Origin: Paenibacillus sinensis
GTDB lineage: Bacteria > Bacillota > Bacilli > Paenibacillales > Paenibacillaceae
Direction of reading: 5' to 3'
NCBI RefSeq assembly: GCF_019904155.1
Contig: NZ_JAHCMB010000051.1
Location: 98,673-159,770 of the forward strand
DNA length: 61,098 nt
Position numbers and translations under genes: made by a program. Position 1 is the stretch's first letter; each line of letters opens with the position of its first letter. Below the pieces are notes generated by a model that saw only the letters and a list, made by a program, of their open reading frames with translations, was not told the DNA's origin and searched no databases. This document shows, piece after piece, positions 26,746-35,720 of this stretch.

Positions 26746-28170
26746 TTATACGTCGAAATACAGGGAGTATTCATGCGGATGAACACGAATGGCAACCGCT
26801 TGAGCTTCTCCACGCTTCAGGTCGATGTAGTTGTCGATGAAATCTTTAGTGAATACGCCGCCTTCAGTCAAGAACTCATAGTCAGCTTCCAGAGCGTCAA
26901 GCGCTTCGTTCAGGCTGCCCGGAACGCTGCGGATTTTCTCCTTCTCGGAGTCCGGCAGCTCGTAGATGTTCTTGTCGAGCGGACCATAGCCAAGTTCTTG
27001 CGGATCGATCTTCTTCTTGATGCCGTCCAGACCAGCCAGCAGCATAGCGGAGAAGGCCAGGTATGGGTTAGCTGTGGAGTCCGGAGTACGGAACTCGATG
27101 CGGCAGCCCTTAGGCGTAACGGCAGCAACCGGAATACGAACGGCTGCGGAACGGTTGCCCTTGGAGAATACCAGGTTAACCGGTGCTTCATAGCCTGGAA
27201 CCAGGCGTTTGAAGGAGTTCGTGCTCGGGTTGGTCAGAGCGATCAGAGCCGGAGCATGGTACAGAATACCGCCGATGTAGTGCAGAGCAGTTTCACTCAG
27301 GTTGGCATAAGCGCCTTTTTCATAGAACAGCGGAGAATCGCCGTTGAAGATCGATTGGTGGACGTGCATGCCGCTGCCGTTGTCGCCGAAGAGCGGCTTC
27401 GGCATGAAGGTTGCAACCTTGCCATATTGGCGGGCGGTGTTCTGCACGATGTATTTGTAAGTCAGCAGGTTGTCAGCCGTCTTCTTCAGCGTATCGAAAC
27501 GGAAGTTGATTTCGGCTTGTCCGGCTGTTGCCACTTCATGGTGATGACGCTCGATCACCAGACCAGCTTCGGCAAGCAGACGACACATTTCACTGCGGAT
27601 GTCCTGTTGAGTATCAACTGGAGCAACCGGAACATATCCGCCTTTAACGCGGACTTTGAAGCTCAGGTTGCCGCCTTCGTCCTTGCGGTTGGAGTTCCAT
27701 ACTGCTTCTTCGGAGTCCACGAAGTAGGAGGAACTGTTCATTCCGCTTTCGAAGCGAACATCGTCGAAAATGAAGAACTCGGATTCAGGTGCGAAGAAAG
27801 CAGCCGTGCCTACACCGCTCTTCTGCAGGTATTCTTCGGCTTTAACCGCGATACCGCGAGGGTCGCGCTCATAACGCTCGCCGTCAGGGGTGAAAATGTC
27901 GCACATAATGTTGAGCGTAGGATGCGCAGTGAAAGGATCGACGTATGTAGTGCTAGTATCCGGCATCATAACCATGTCAGATTCTTCAATACCGCGGAAA
28001 CCCGTAATCGAAGAGCCGTCAAATGCCACACCATTAACGAAAGTATCTTCGTCTACAGCATCAGCTGGCAAAGAGATATGATGGGCCCGTCCAGCCAAAT
28101 CAACAAAACGGAAATCTACCCATTCGATGTTGTTTTCTTTGATCGTTTGCAACACTTTTTCAACCGACAT
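26746..28170 (-). CDS. glnA: Glutamine synthetase type I, GSI-beta-like
   Basis: A 474-residue enzyme (ATG at 28170 with GGGGAGG upstream) making glutamine from glutamate, ammonia and ATP. Active-site motifs are FDGSSITGF, APESEFFIF, the HHHEVATAGQAEINFRF loop, NGSGMHVHQS and NRSAAVRIP. It is about 30 residues longer than B. subtilis GlnA (444) and carries the insertion typical of GSI-beta enzymes, plus a tyrosine in KNIYELP (about Y403) at the place adenylylated in enteric bacteria. No glnR or glnE is adjacent. A GlnR/TnrA-like site lies upstream at 28309-28325. It may be a second glutamine synthetase beside a GSI-alpha elsewhere. Confidence 0.95.
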   Translation of the reverse strand: MSVEKVLQTIKENNIEWVDFRFVDLAGRAHHISLPADAVDEDTFVNGVAFDGSSITGFRGIEESDMVMMPDTSTTYVDPFTAHPTLNIMCDIFTPDGERYERDPRGIAVKAEEYLQKSGVGTAAFFAPESEFFIFDDVRFESGMNSSSYFVDSEEAVWNSNRKDEGGNLSFKVRVKGGYVPVAPVDTQQDIRSEMCRLLAEAGLVIERHHHEVATAGQAEINFRFDTLKKTADNLLTYKYIVQNTARQYGKVATFMPKPLFGDNGSGMHVHQSIFNGDSPLFYEKGAYANLSETALHYIGGILYHAPALIALTNPSTNSFKRLVPGYEAPVNLVFSKGNRSAAVRIPVAAVTPKGCRIEFRTPDSTANPYLAFSAMLLAGLDGIKKKIDPQELGYGPLDKNIYELPDSEKEKIRSVPGSLNEALDALEADYEFLTEGGVFTKDFIDNYIDLKRGEAQAVAIRVHPHEYSLYFDV

Positions 28171-28308
28171 GAAATTTTTCCTCCCCAAGTTCCGAACATT
28201 AAGCCGTACCCACTATGCAAATGTTCTCGGTTTTGATTTTTAACTGTCGTCATTATAAAACTCAAACCTAACATCGTCAATCCTTATGTAAGGTATTTTT
28301 TAAGGTAA

Positions 28309-28325
28309 TGTAAGATATTCTTACG
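28309..28325. promoter_or_regulatory. Candidate GlnR/TnrA box upstream of glnA
   Basis: TGTAAGATATTCTTACG fits TGTNA-N7-TNACA except for the last base. It is about 140 bp upstream of the glnA start. A related TGTAAGG lies 22 bp further downstream along the gene direction. Confidence 0.5.
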
Positions 28326-28456
28326 CTTTGGTGAATTATTCATCATGTCTTATGAAGACCTGACAAAGCGCGCCAAACAGCCCTCCCGCCGCCCTTTTTT
28401 TTGTTCGGGGAAGAGCTGTTTGAACGCTTATTTCAACCTTCTTGGATTACCAGTAA

Positions 28457-29500
28457 TTATACGACCGGAACAGCTACCTGGTTGGAGAATTTCTTGCCGA
28501 CCAGCGGAGCCAGCTTCTCCAGATCGCGCAGCAGATTATCGAACTGATCCGGGAACAGCGACTGTACGCCGTCGCCTGTCATGGAGTTGTCCGGATCGGT
28601 GTGCATCTCAATGATCAAGCCGTTTGCTCCGGCTGCCACCGATGCCTTGGACATCGGCTCAACCAGCTCGCGGCGGCCTGTGCCATGGCTCGGGTCGGAG
28701 ATGACCGGCAGATGGCTGAGGTTCTGCAGAACCGGAACAGCGGACAGATCCAGCGTGTTGCGCGTGTAGGTCTCGAACGTACGGATACCGCGCTCGCAGA
28801 GCATTACATCACGGTTGCCGCCGGCCAGAATGTACTCAGCCGCGTTGAGAAATTCATCGTAAGTAGCGCTGAAGCCGCGCTTCAGCAGCACCGGACGGCC
28901 GCAGGTGCCGAGCGCGCGCAGCAGGTCAAAGTTCTGCATATTACGCGTTCCGACCTGAAGGATGTCGGCGTATTCAGCGCAAACTTCGACATATTCCGGA
29001 GTCATGACTTCCGTGATGGTCAGCAGGCCGTGACGCTCGCCGGCTTCCTTCATCATCTTCAGCCCTTCCACGCCTACGCCCTGGAAGCTGTAAGGTCCCG
29101 TACGCGGCTTGAAGGCTCCGCCGCGAAGTACCTGTGCTCCCGAAGCTTTGACCAGTCTTGCGATCTCGTTGATCTGCTCCGGTGTCTCAACGGCGCATGG
29201 GCCGCCCATAATAACGAGATTCTCTCCGCCGATCTTCACGCCCTTGATGTCGATGATTGTATCCTCTGGATGGAAATCGCGGCTTGCCAGCTTGTAAGAT
29301 TTCGAGATCTTCACTACATTCGCCACGCCCTTCATCTGGCGCAGATGCTCGGCCAGCTTCGGATTAACGCTTCCGATCAGACCGATTACCGTATGATCCG
29401 CGCCTTTCGACAGATGGGCCTGAAGCCCCTCTTTCTCGATAACGGCGACGATTTCCTTGATTTGTTCCTCCGGTGTTTGATTGGATGTAATAACGATCAT
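28457..29500 (-). CDS. aroF: 3-deoxy-7-phosphoheptulonate (DAHP) synthase, type I-beta
   Basis: A 347-residue first enzyme of the shikimate pathway (PEP plus erythrose 4-phosphate). It has an N-terminal ferredoxin-like regulatory domain (1-70) as in the Thermotoga type, then the TIM barrel with IMGGPCAVET, RGGAFKPRTGPYSFQG, the LQVGTRNMQNF metal and substrate loop and ISDPSHGTG. There is no chorismate mutase fusion, unlike B. subtilis. Allosteric control by Tyr or Phe through the N-terminal domain is the family rule. It is monocistronic with its own promoter. Confidence 0.95.
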   Translation of the reverse strand: MIVITSNQTPEEQIKEIVAVIEKEGLQAHLSKGADHTVIGLIGSVNPKLAEHLRQMKGVANVVKISKSYKLASRDFHPEDTIIDIKGVKIGGENLVIMGGPCAVETPEQINEIARLVKASGAQVLRGGAFKPRTGPYSFQGVGVEGLKMMKEAGERHGLLTITEVMTPEYVEVCAEYADILQVGTRNMQNFDLLRALGTCGRPVLLKRGFSATYDEFLNAAEYILAGGNRDVMLCERGIRTFETYTRNTLDLSAVPVLQNLSHLPVISDPSHGTGRRELVEPMSKASVAAGANGLIIEMHTDPDNSMTGDGVQSLFPDQFDNLLRDLEKLAPLVGKKFSNQVAVPVV

Positions 29501-29603
29501 CTGATATTCCTTCCTTTCCGAACCTCACTCATTATATTGGTCAAACTTTATCGCTATTTTGCTACGACGCTTTTAAGCTTTTATGCTTTTAATCACTAAA
29601 GCA

Positions 29604-29632
29604 ATTCTATGTCAATTTGCCCTTTTCGTCAA
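29604..29632 (-). promoter_or_regulatory. Sigma-A promoter of the DAHP synthase gene
   Basis: On the minus strand TTGACG (29627-29632), 17 bp, TAGAAT (29604-29609). It lies about 104 bp from the ATG, leaving an untranslated leader with no recognised element. Confidence 0.7.
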
Positions 29633-29687
29633 CCCTTTCTCTAAAAAAATTTGGAAGGGATATTAAAAGACTTAAATACGCTAAAAA

Positions 29688-29711
29688 GCCCGCCCCGCGA
29701 TCGGGGCGGGC
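29688..29711 (-). terminator. Terminator of ispH
   Basis: GCCCGCCCCG pairs with CGGGGCGGGC. On the minus strand it is followed by TTTTTAGC. Confidence 0.9.
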
Positions 29712-29747
29712 GTAAGTTCTAAACCATAGACGCTCCAGCTTGTCTGC

Positions 29748-30695
29748 TTACACCTTCGTTTTGACCGGAGGCAGCAGCTTCGCCATATTGACCGTGCGTT
29801 TGATCTCCCAGGTATCCGGATTCGCAGGGTCATACTGCTCCAGATACGCGATGACCTCTTTCGTGATCGGCGTTGGCGTAGAGGCGCCGGATGTCACGGC
29901 CACCTTGCTGATACCCTTCAGCCAATCCGTCTTAAGCTCCGAGACATCGGCAATTCGGTGGGCGGGAACGCCCGCGATTTCCTCCGACACCTGGGCAAGC
30001 CGGTTGGAGTTGTTGCTGCGGGGATCGCCGACCACGATGACGAGATCGGCCTGTCCGGCCTGCCCCGCCACCGCCTCCTGACGGACCTGAGTCGCCATGC
30101 AGATCTCGTTATGGACCTCGGCGCCGGGAAAGGTCTCCAGCAATTTTTTCATAATATGCTTGATATCCCACTGGCTCATCGTCGTCTGATTGGTGATCAC
30201 GATCCGGGAGTCTGCCGGCAGGGACAGAGAAGAGATCTCCTCCTCCTTCTCGATCAGATGCACACGCTCCGGCGCGATGCCGACCGCGCCCTCCGGCTCG
30301 GGGTGGCCTTTTTTGCCGATATAGATAATCTCATAATCCTCCGCGACCTTTTCCTTAATCAGGTCATGGGTCTTCGTAACGTCGGGACAAGTGGCGTCAA
30401 CTGTCGTCAGCCCCTTGTCTCTCGCCTTCTTGCGCACCTCCGGCGACACGCCGTGCGCCGTGAAGATCACCGTGCCTTTGTCAACCTGATCCAGAATGTC
30501 GAGGCGGTTGCTGCCGTCAAGCGTAATGATGCCCTCGTCCTCAAAGGAGTTGGTGACGTGGCTGTTATGAACAATCATGCCGAGTATATAAATAGGCCGG
30601 GGGAGATCGAGATTCTTGGCTGCCTGCCGCGCCATCACCATGGCGTCGACAACGCCGTAACAATATCCCCGGGGAGAGATTTTAATGACTTCCAC
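29748..30695 (-). CDS. ispH: 4-hydroxy-3-methylbut-2-enyl diphosphate reductase
   Basis: A 315-residue iron-sulfur enzyme, last step of the MEP isoprenoid pathway, yielding IPP and DMAPP. The three cluster cysteines are visible at C12 (SPRGYCYGV), C103 (VDATCPDV) and C199 ([13 protein letters not shown]). Other signatures are [10 protein letters not shown] and the [11 protein letters not shown] active-site loop. It lies 73 bp downstream of the two-component kinase gene on the same strand, with no clear terminator between, so some co-transcription is possible. Confidence 0.96.
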   Translation of the reverse strand: MEVIKISPRGYCYGVVDAMVMARQAAKNLDLPRPIYILGMIVHNSHVTNSFEDEGIITLDGSNRLDILDQVDKGTVIFTAHGVSPEVRKKARDKGLTTVDATCPDVTKTHDLIKEKVAEDYEIIYIGKKGHPEPEGAVGIAPERVHLIEKEEEISSLSLPADSRIVITNQTTMSQWDIKHIMKKLLETFPGAEVHNEICMATQVRQEAVAGQAGQADLVIVVGDPRSNNSNRLAQVSEEIAGVPAHRIADVSELKTDWLKGISKVAVTSGASTPTPITKEVIAYLEQYDPANPDTWEIKRTVNMAKLLPPVKTKV

Positions 30696-30768
30696 TAGCC
30701 CACCTGCTTTCTGCCGTCTGTAAATGTGAAAGGCGTAATCCGCTCCATTATACCTTATCTGGCAGCCC

Positions 30769-32235
30769 TTATTCCAGCGGTGCGGCTAAGAGAAAAGGCA
30801 GCCAGATGATGAATGTCGTGCCTTCGCCCTGCCGGGTGACTACCTCGACCGAGCCGCCATGCTCATCAATTATCCACTTGGCAATGGACAGACCAAGGCC
30901 CGTGCCTTCCGTATTGCCGCGGGATTCATCCGCCCGGTAGAAACGGTCGAAGATATACGGCACCTCGCTCTTGTCCATGCCGATTCCGGTATCCGAGATA
31001 CGAATGCCGACCTGGGACTGGTAGATCACCGCATCAAACGTCACTTCTCCCGAAGGGGTGTATTTGAATGCATTATCGATAAAGATGAACAGCATCTGCT
31101 GTAAATAATCCTTGTTACCGGATACATATTTGCCGTTCAGCATCGATAGGTCGCCCGTTATCCACTCCGCATCATGCGGCAGGAAGGCAGCCCTGCGGGC
31201 AACCTCGGTCATCAGAGGCTCCAGCGCCACCGGCTCCTTCTCGAAGGTCCGGCCCGTATCGGCTCTGGCCAGGGACAGCATATCGGCCACCAGTCGGCTC
31301 ATTCGCTTCGCTTCATCCGCAATATCGCTCACGGATTCGACCGACATTTGCCGAATTGCCGCTTCGTCCATCGCCGGGTTCTCTCCTGGCTCCAATTCCC
31401 ATACCTTCTGCAGCAGATCGATGTTGCCGCGAATGGTCGTCAGCGGTGTCCGAAGCTCATGTGAGGCGTCCGACACGAACCGGCGCTGGGCCGCATAGGA
31501 ATCCTCAAGCTCCTTGTAAATGCCCTCCATTCGCCCGATCATATTGTTAAAGGTGTGAATCAGCCGGCCGATTTCATCCGGCGGTCCGTCATACTCAATG
31601 CGCACGCTGAGATCGTTGCCGGTCTGAATGCCTTCGGCCGCCTCGATCACTTTGCCGATCGGCGTCATGGACTTGCGCGCCATGAACAGGCCGAAAGTGA
31701 AGGCCGCAATCAACGTTGCGAAAGAGCCCGCAATCAGAATCGTCTTCAGACGTTCCAGCAGCTTGTCCTGATCCCCGGTATAGAAAGCAAGCTGCAGAAC
31801 CGCCGCCGGATTGTTGTTGTAATTCTCTGCATTAACCCCTACCTGATAAATAAGAAAGCTGTAGCCCCCGTAAGTGGCATGGACAAACTTCGCTCCGCCT
31901 TTAGTCCCTTTAATCTGCTCACGGCTGGGCACATCAAACTGCACATCCGCATCCTGCAGATTCCCGCTGCGGGTCAGCTTCTTCGAATCGTAAAAATACA
32001 TTTGCCCATACACATACTGCATGTCCAGTCTCTTGTTGAACGTAAGGTCCAGGGAGCCATCGTAGTTGATAGTCTGCTGCAGAAGTTCAGGGGTATTTGA
32101 CTGCGCGCGCAGACGGGCCTTGAGGTCACCGTACGTGTTGAAGTAGAAAAAACCGTAAATCGCGGCTGAGAAGGCCAGCAACATGACGGCCAAAATCCCT
32201 GAATACCATGCGGTCAGCCGCAGCCTGATGGACAT
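30769..32235 (-). CDS. Sensor histidine kinase, HAMP type, partner of the adjacent regulator
   Basis: A 488-residue membrane kinase: TM1 (about residues 9-32), an extracellular sensor of about 130 residues, TM2 (about 168-190), HAMP (about 190-245), HisKA with the phospho-acceptor in [12 protein letters not shown] and HATPase_c with DTGIGM and [12 protein letters not shown]. Its ATG follows the response-regulator stop codon directly. Its overall plan is like ArlS/CssS-type kinases. Because htrA lies upstream on the same strand, a role in secretion or envelope stress as in CssRS is attractive but unproven. Confidence 0.9.
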   Translation of the reverse strand: MSIRLRLTAWYSGILAVMLLAFSAAIYGFFYFNTYGDLKARLRAQSNTPELLQQTINYDGSLDLTFNKRLDMQYVYGQMYFYDSKKLTRSGNLQDADVQFDVPSREQIKGTKGGAKFVHATYGGYSFLIYQVGVNAENYNNNPAAVLQLAFYTGDQDKLLERLKTILIAGSFATLIAAFTFGLFMARKSMTPIGKVIEAAEGIQTGNDLSVRIEYDGPPDEIGRLIHTFNNMIGRMEGIYKELEDSYAAQRRFVSDASHELRTPLTTIRGNIDLLQKVWELEPGENPAMDEAAIRQMSVESVSDIADEAKRMSRLVADMLSLARADTGRTFEKEPVALEPLMTEVARRAAFLPHDAEWITGDLSMLNGKYVSGNKDYLQQMLFIFIDNAFKYTPSGEVTFDAVIYQSQVGIRISDTGIGMDKSEVPYIFDRFYRADESRGNTEGTGLGLSIAKWIIDEHGGSVEVVTRQGEGTTFIIWLPFLLAAPLE

Positions 32236-32925
32236 TTAGTTGTCACCTCTTAGAATGTAGCCCGCTCCGCGGATTGTTTGAATAAGTCGTTTGCCTCCGT
32301 GCTCCTCTGTCTTCTGCCGGAGCATGGCAATATAAACTTCCAGCACATTCGATTCGCCGCTGTAATCATAGCCCCAGATTTTATCCATAATCAGATCGCG
32401 GGAAAGCACCCGCTTCGGATTCTGCATGAACAGATGAAGCAGCTCGAATTCCTTTGCAGTCAGCTCCAGCCGCTTGCCGCCGCGCGTCACTTCGCGCGAA
32501 TCGACGTCCAGCGTAATATCTTCATACATAATCGCCTGCTCTCCCCCGCCGCCCTGCTCGCTCTTGCGGCGAAGCAATGCTCTTACACGGGCCAACAGCT
32601 CTTCCAGCGCAAATGGCTTCACCAGATAATCATCGGCTCCGAGGTCAAGACCCTTGACCCGATGCTCCACCTCATCCTTGGCTGTCAGCATCAGAACCGG
32701 AACGCTGCTTCCGCCCTCTCTCAGTCTGCGGCACACCTCGAAGCCATCTACCTGCGGCATCATGACATCGAGAATTACGACGTCCGGGTTGCTGGTCAGC
32801 ACCGCCCGAAGACCATCTGCCCCGTTGGAGGCCGTCTTGATATCATAGCCCTCGAAGGCAAGCCCCCGCCGGAGCATGGAAATAATTTTCTCATCGTCAT
32901 CAATAATTAAAATAGTCGGTCGCAT
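32236..32925 (-). CDS. OmpR/PhoB-type response regulator
   Basis: A 229-residue regulator (start ATG at 32925, MRPTILIIDDDEK). The receiver has the acidic pair, phospho-acceptor D53 (VVILDVMMPQ), T (MLTAKDE) and K (VKPF). The C-terminal winged helix has LTAKEFELLHLFMQNPKRVLSRD and SNVLEVYIAMLRQKTE...IRGAGYIL. It is translationally joined to the kinase gene. A longer in-frame start exists 105 bp upstream but lacks support from alignment to the family. Confidence 0.92.
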   Translation of the reverse strand: MRPTILIIDDDEKIISMLRRGLAFEGYDIKTASNGADGLRAVLTSNPDVVILDVMMPQVDGFEVCRRLREGGSSVPVLMLTAKDEVEHRVKGLDLGADDYLVKPFALEELLARVRALLRRKSEQGGGGEQAIMYEDITLDVDSREVTRGGKRLELTAKEFELLHLFMQNPKRVLSRDLIMDKIWGYDYSGESNVLEVYIAMLRQKTEEHGGKRLIQTIRGAGYILRGDN

Positions 32926-33059
32926 AAAAGATAAGCCCGCCCCTTTATCGAAGTCATTTGGTTCTATTTTAGCAGTGAATGCAGCAGTGTGTATATAAGG
33001 GAAGAAGCCGCAGTGTACAGTCCCAAGCATTGACGCCTGAGCCTTTCTTTAGACAAAAA

Positions 33060-33079
33060 CGGAAGGGTTGCCCCTTCCG
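33060..33079 (-). terminator. Terminator of htrA
   Basis: CGGAAGGG pairs with CCCTTCCG. On the minus strand it is followed by TTTTTGTC. It separates htrA from the two-component genes downstream. Confidence 0.85.
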
Positions 33080-33098
33080 CGTTGTTCAAATCAGCCTC

Positions 33099-34766
33099 TT
33101 ACTGCTGCGACTGGCTCTGGGTCTGCGTGGTGTCGAAGTCGTTCTTGTTGCCGATCGTCACGGGCAGATCCAGCGTCTTGCCGTCGCGGACGACATTCAG
33201 CGTAATCTTGTCTCCGACCTTCTTGGTCTTGATGAAGTCGATCAATTCCTGGCTGGTTGCATACTTCGTGCCGTTGATGCCGGTGATGATATCGTACGGA
33301 CGCAGGTCTGCAACATAAGCTGGCGATTTGTAGATGATCTCGGCTACTACGGAACCTTCCTTGATATCCGTTCCCATCTGCTTCGCCACTTCATCGGTTA
33401 TCGTCATGAGCGATGCGCCGATGAACGGAACCGGCTCTTTTGGAATCGCCTGGTTGGCTTCCAGCTTGTCGACGACTTCCTTGATCTTGTTCACCGGAAT
33501 CGCGAAGCCAATGCCCTGTGAATCGGTGCTGACGGCGACGTTCATGCCGATTACCTGGCCGCTCTCGTCAAGAAGCGGTCCGCCGGAGTTGCCGGGGTTG
33601 ATCGAAGCGTCGGTCTGCAGCAGATCCGTGTAGTTGCGGGTGCCGCTGCCGTCTTCTTCGTTGATATCGATGCTGCGGCCCTTGGCGCTCAGCACGCCGG
33701 CGGTCACCGTATGGTCAAAGCCCTGCGGATTGCCGATCGCTACAACTTCGGCCCCTACCTTGATAGAGTCGGAATCACCGAGCGGTACAGTCGAGAAGTT
33801 GTTGTCGCCTTCGATCTTCAGAACGGCAAGGTCCAGATCCTTGCTGGAGCCGAGCAGCTTCGCTTCGTAAGGCTTCGAGTTGCCGTCAACCGTTACCTGG
33901 ATAACATCCGCATTCTCAATAACATGCTCGTTCGTCAGTATATATCCGGCTTTATCATAGATAAAGCCGGTTCCGATGCCATAAGGCGTCAGCTGTGAAT
34001 CGGAGCCCGAGGACCCTGAAGAACTTGAGCCGTTGCTTCCATTGTTCCGCTGTGAGCCCGAGGAATTACCGCCGTATTGATCTCCGAAGAAGAATTGGTA
34101 GAACGGATCACTCATATTCGGGTTGCTCTGGCTGCTTCTGGAGTTCGTCTTGACCAGAGTTTCAATCTTCACTACCGCAGGACCGGCCTCGTCTACGACG
34201 CCGGATACGCCATTCGCGCCTGTAACGAGCTTGGTTGTTGTCGTAGACGGTTTGACGTTGGCGCTCTCATTCGCCGCCTGGCCCTGGGAGCTTAGTGCCG
34301 CCGTAGCCGTCGACTCTTGATTCCCTGTGAACCAGTTGCCTTTGTCGGCGGCGAACATGGAACCGGACAGCACCAGCATGCCTGCAAGGAAGGATATGAC
34401 AGCCGTCCTTACCGGCTTCTTGGGCTTGCGGTTCTGATTATACTGCCAGCCGCCGTCATTGCCGCCAGGTCCGCCGGTACCGCCTCCGCCGTAGCCCGTT
34501 GGCCGGATCGACGGGTAAGGAACCGGCTTCACCGGTTGGGGAGGGGTTACCTCAACCCGCTCGGGTTCCCGGCGGACATAATGTTCTGCACTGCCGGAAT
34601 CTTGTTCGTTATGGTTAATGGATTTAAAAGGTCCGTATGAATAATAGTAGGAAGAGTTCGATTCGGATTCGGAAGACTGACCGCTGCCGTTCCATTCCCG
34701 ATCCGGCGTTTGCCCTTCCATGCGATCGTTGTCTTCTCCACCAAATTTGTTGTTGTTCTCGCTCAT
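33099..34766 (-). CDS. htrA: HtrA/DegP-type membrane-anchored serine protease with PDZ domain
   Basis: A 555-residue protease (ATG at 34766, GGGAGGG upstream). It has a long cytoplasmic N-terminus of about 118 residues rich in Ser, Asn, Gly and Pro, one TM helix (about 120-141), an extracellular linker and a trypsin-like domain with catalytic H281 (LTNEHVI), D312 (KDLDLAVLKI) and S394 (NPGNSGGP). A single PDZ domain follows (about 450-540). An unusual Asn/Ser/Gly tract (about 230-258) precedes the first strand. HtrA degrades misfolded exported proteins. The two-component pair downstream recalls the CssRS-HtrA relation in Bacillus. Confidence 0.94.
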   Translation of the reverse strand: MSENNNKFGGEDNDRMEGQTPDREWNGSGQSSESESNSSYYYSYGPFKSINHNEQDSGSAEHYVRREPERVEVTPPQPVKPVPYPSIRPTGYGGGGTGGPGGNDGGWQYNQNRKPKKPVRTAVISFLAGMLVLSGSMFAADKGNWFTGNQESTATAALSSQGQAANESANVKPSTTTTKLVTGANGVSGVVDEAGPAVVKIETLVKTNSRSSQSNPNMSDPFYQFFFGDQYGGNSSGSQRNNGSNGSSSSGSSGSDSQLTPYGIGTGFIYDKAGYILTNEHVIENADVIQVTVDGNSKPYEAKLLGSSKDLDLAVLKIEGDNNFSTVPLGDSDSIKVGAEVVAIGNPQGFDHTVTAGVLSAKGRSIDINEEDGSGTRNYTDLLQTDASINPGNSGGPLLDESGQVIGMNVAVSTDSQGIGFAIPVNKIKEVVDKLEANQAIPKEPVPFIGASLMTITDEVAKQMGTDIKEGSVVAEIIYKSPAYVADLRPYDIITGINGTKYATSQELIDFIKTKKVGDKITLNVVRDGKTLDLPVTIGNKNDFDTTQTQSQSQQ

Positions 34767-34906
34767 TGTTTTACCCTCCCGCGCTTTGTCCGTTCCGGAC
34801 AGGTTTGTCGTTGCTTTCATGATTGTATTTTGTACTTTAAACCTTAAACCGACATTAAAAACAATTTAAGCCTAGATAAAACATTTTCATAGAACCGCCG
34901 GAACGC

Positions 34907-34934
34907 ACAAAACCCGGCATACGCCGGGTTTTGT
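34907..34934. terminator. Terminator of the liaFSR operon
   Basis: ACAAAACCCGGC pairs perfectly with GCCGGGTTTTGT around ATAC. It is symmetrical, so it may act in both directions. It is about 100 bp past the liaR stop. Confidence 0.8.
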
Positions 34935-35037
34935 CGGACAACTCTCTTTTTGGAGAAATAGATTGCCATATGGATCGCCATAGAGAAGCAAAAGAAGACC
35001 GGACACGATCCTATATCGCTCGTCCCGCACATCACGG

Positions 35038-35703
35038 TTATCCCTGGGTGACCCAGCCCTTGCGGTGCGCGTAAATGGCCAGTTGGGTCCGGTCCTCCAG
35101 CTCGCACTTCATCAGCAGGTTGCTGACATGCGTCTTGACCGTCTTGATGCTGATATGGAGCTCCTCCCCGATATCCTTGTTGCTCTTGCCTTCGGCGATG
35201 AGCAGCAGCACTTCCCGCTCGCGCTCGGTCAGACCCGAGGTATCATCCTGAACCGTCCGCTGGCGGATGCCGCGGGTCAGCGCCTGGGACACGTCGCCGG
35301 TCATCACCGGCATGCCGCGGTAAGCCCCCTGAAGCGCGTAGATCAATTCCTCGGCCGAGACCGTCTTGAGCACATAGCTGACAGCGCCCGCTTCAATGGC
35401 GTCAACGACGAGATCATCCTCAAGGAAGCTGGTCAGAATGACGATCTTCAGACCCGGGAACTCGGACAGCACTGCCCGGGTCGTCTCCACGCCGTTCATG
35501 ACCGGCATCATCAAATCCATCAGAACCAGGTCGGGCAGCCCCTCCTCGCCCCCGCGGCGAAGCACCTCCAGCGCTTCCCGCCCGTTCGACGCCTCTGCGA
35601 CCACTTCGAACATCGGCTCCAGCATCAAATAGGTTTTGAGCCCCATCCGCACCATATCATGATCGTCGACCAGCAGTATTTTGATTGCACGCGTATCACT
35701 CAT
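35038..35703 (-). CDS. liaR: LiaR-like response regulator (NarL family)
   Basis: A 221-residue regulator with receiver acidic residues in LLVDDHDMVR, phospho-acceptor D63 (LVLMDLMMP), T in ILTSF and K in VLKTVS, and a LuxR-type HTH (LTEREREVLLLIAEGKSNKDIGEELHISIKTVKTH). It is third in the liaF-liaS-liaR order, 17 bp after liaS. LiaR responds to wall-active antibiotics and envelope stress in Bacillales. No liaIH target pair is in the window. Confidence 0.92.
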   Translation of the reverse strand: MSDTRAIKILLVDDHDMVRMGLKTYLMLEPMFEVVAEASNGREALEVLRRGGEEGLPDLVLMDLMMPVMNGVETTRAVLSEFPGLKIVILTSFLEDDLVVDAIEAGAVSYVLKTVSAEELIYALQGAYRGMPVMTGDVSQALTRGIRQRTVQDDTSGLTEREREVLLLIAEGKSNKDIGEELHISIKTVKTHVSNLLMKCELEDRTQLAIYAHRKGWVTQG

Positions 35704-35720
35704 ATTATCTGCTCCTCCCC

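Noticed and set aside
26773..28236. 487-codon open frame on the plus strand opposite glnA
   Set aside because: Antisense shadow of a strongly conserved gene, with no ribosome site and no recognisable product. The same holds for the long frames opposite thrS (48301-49560) and the LTA-synthase-like gene (13681-14853).
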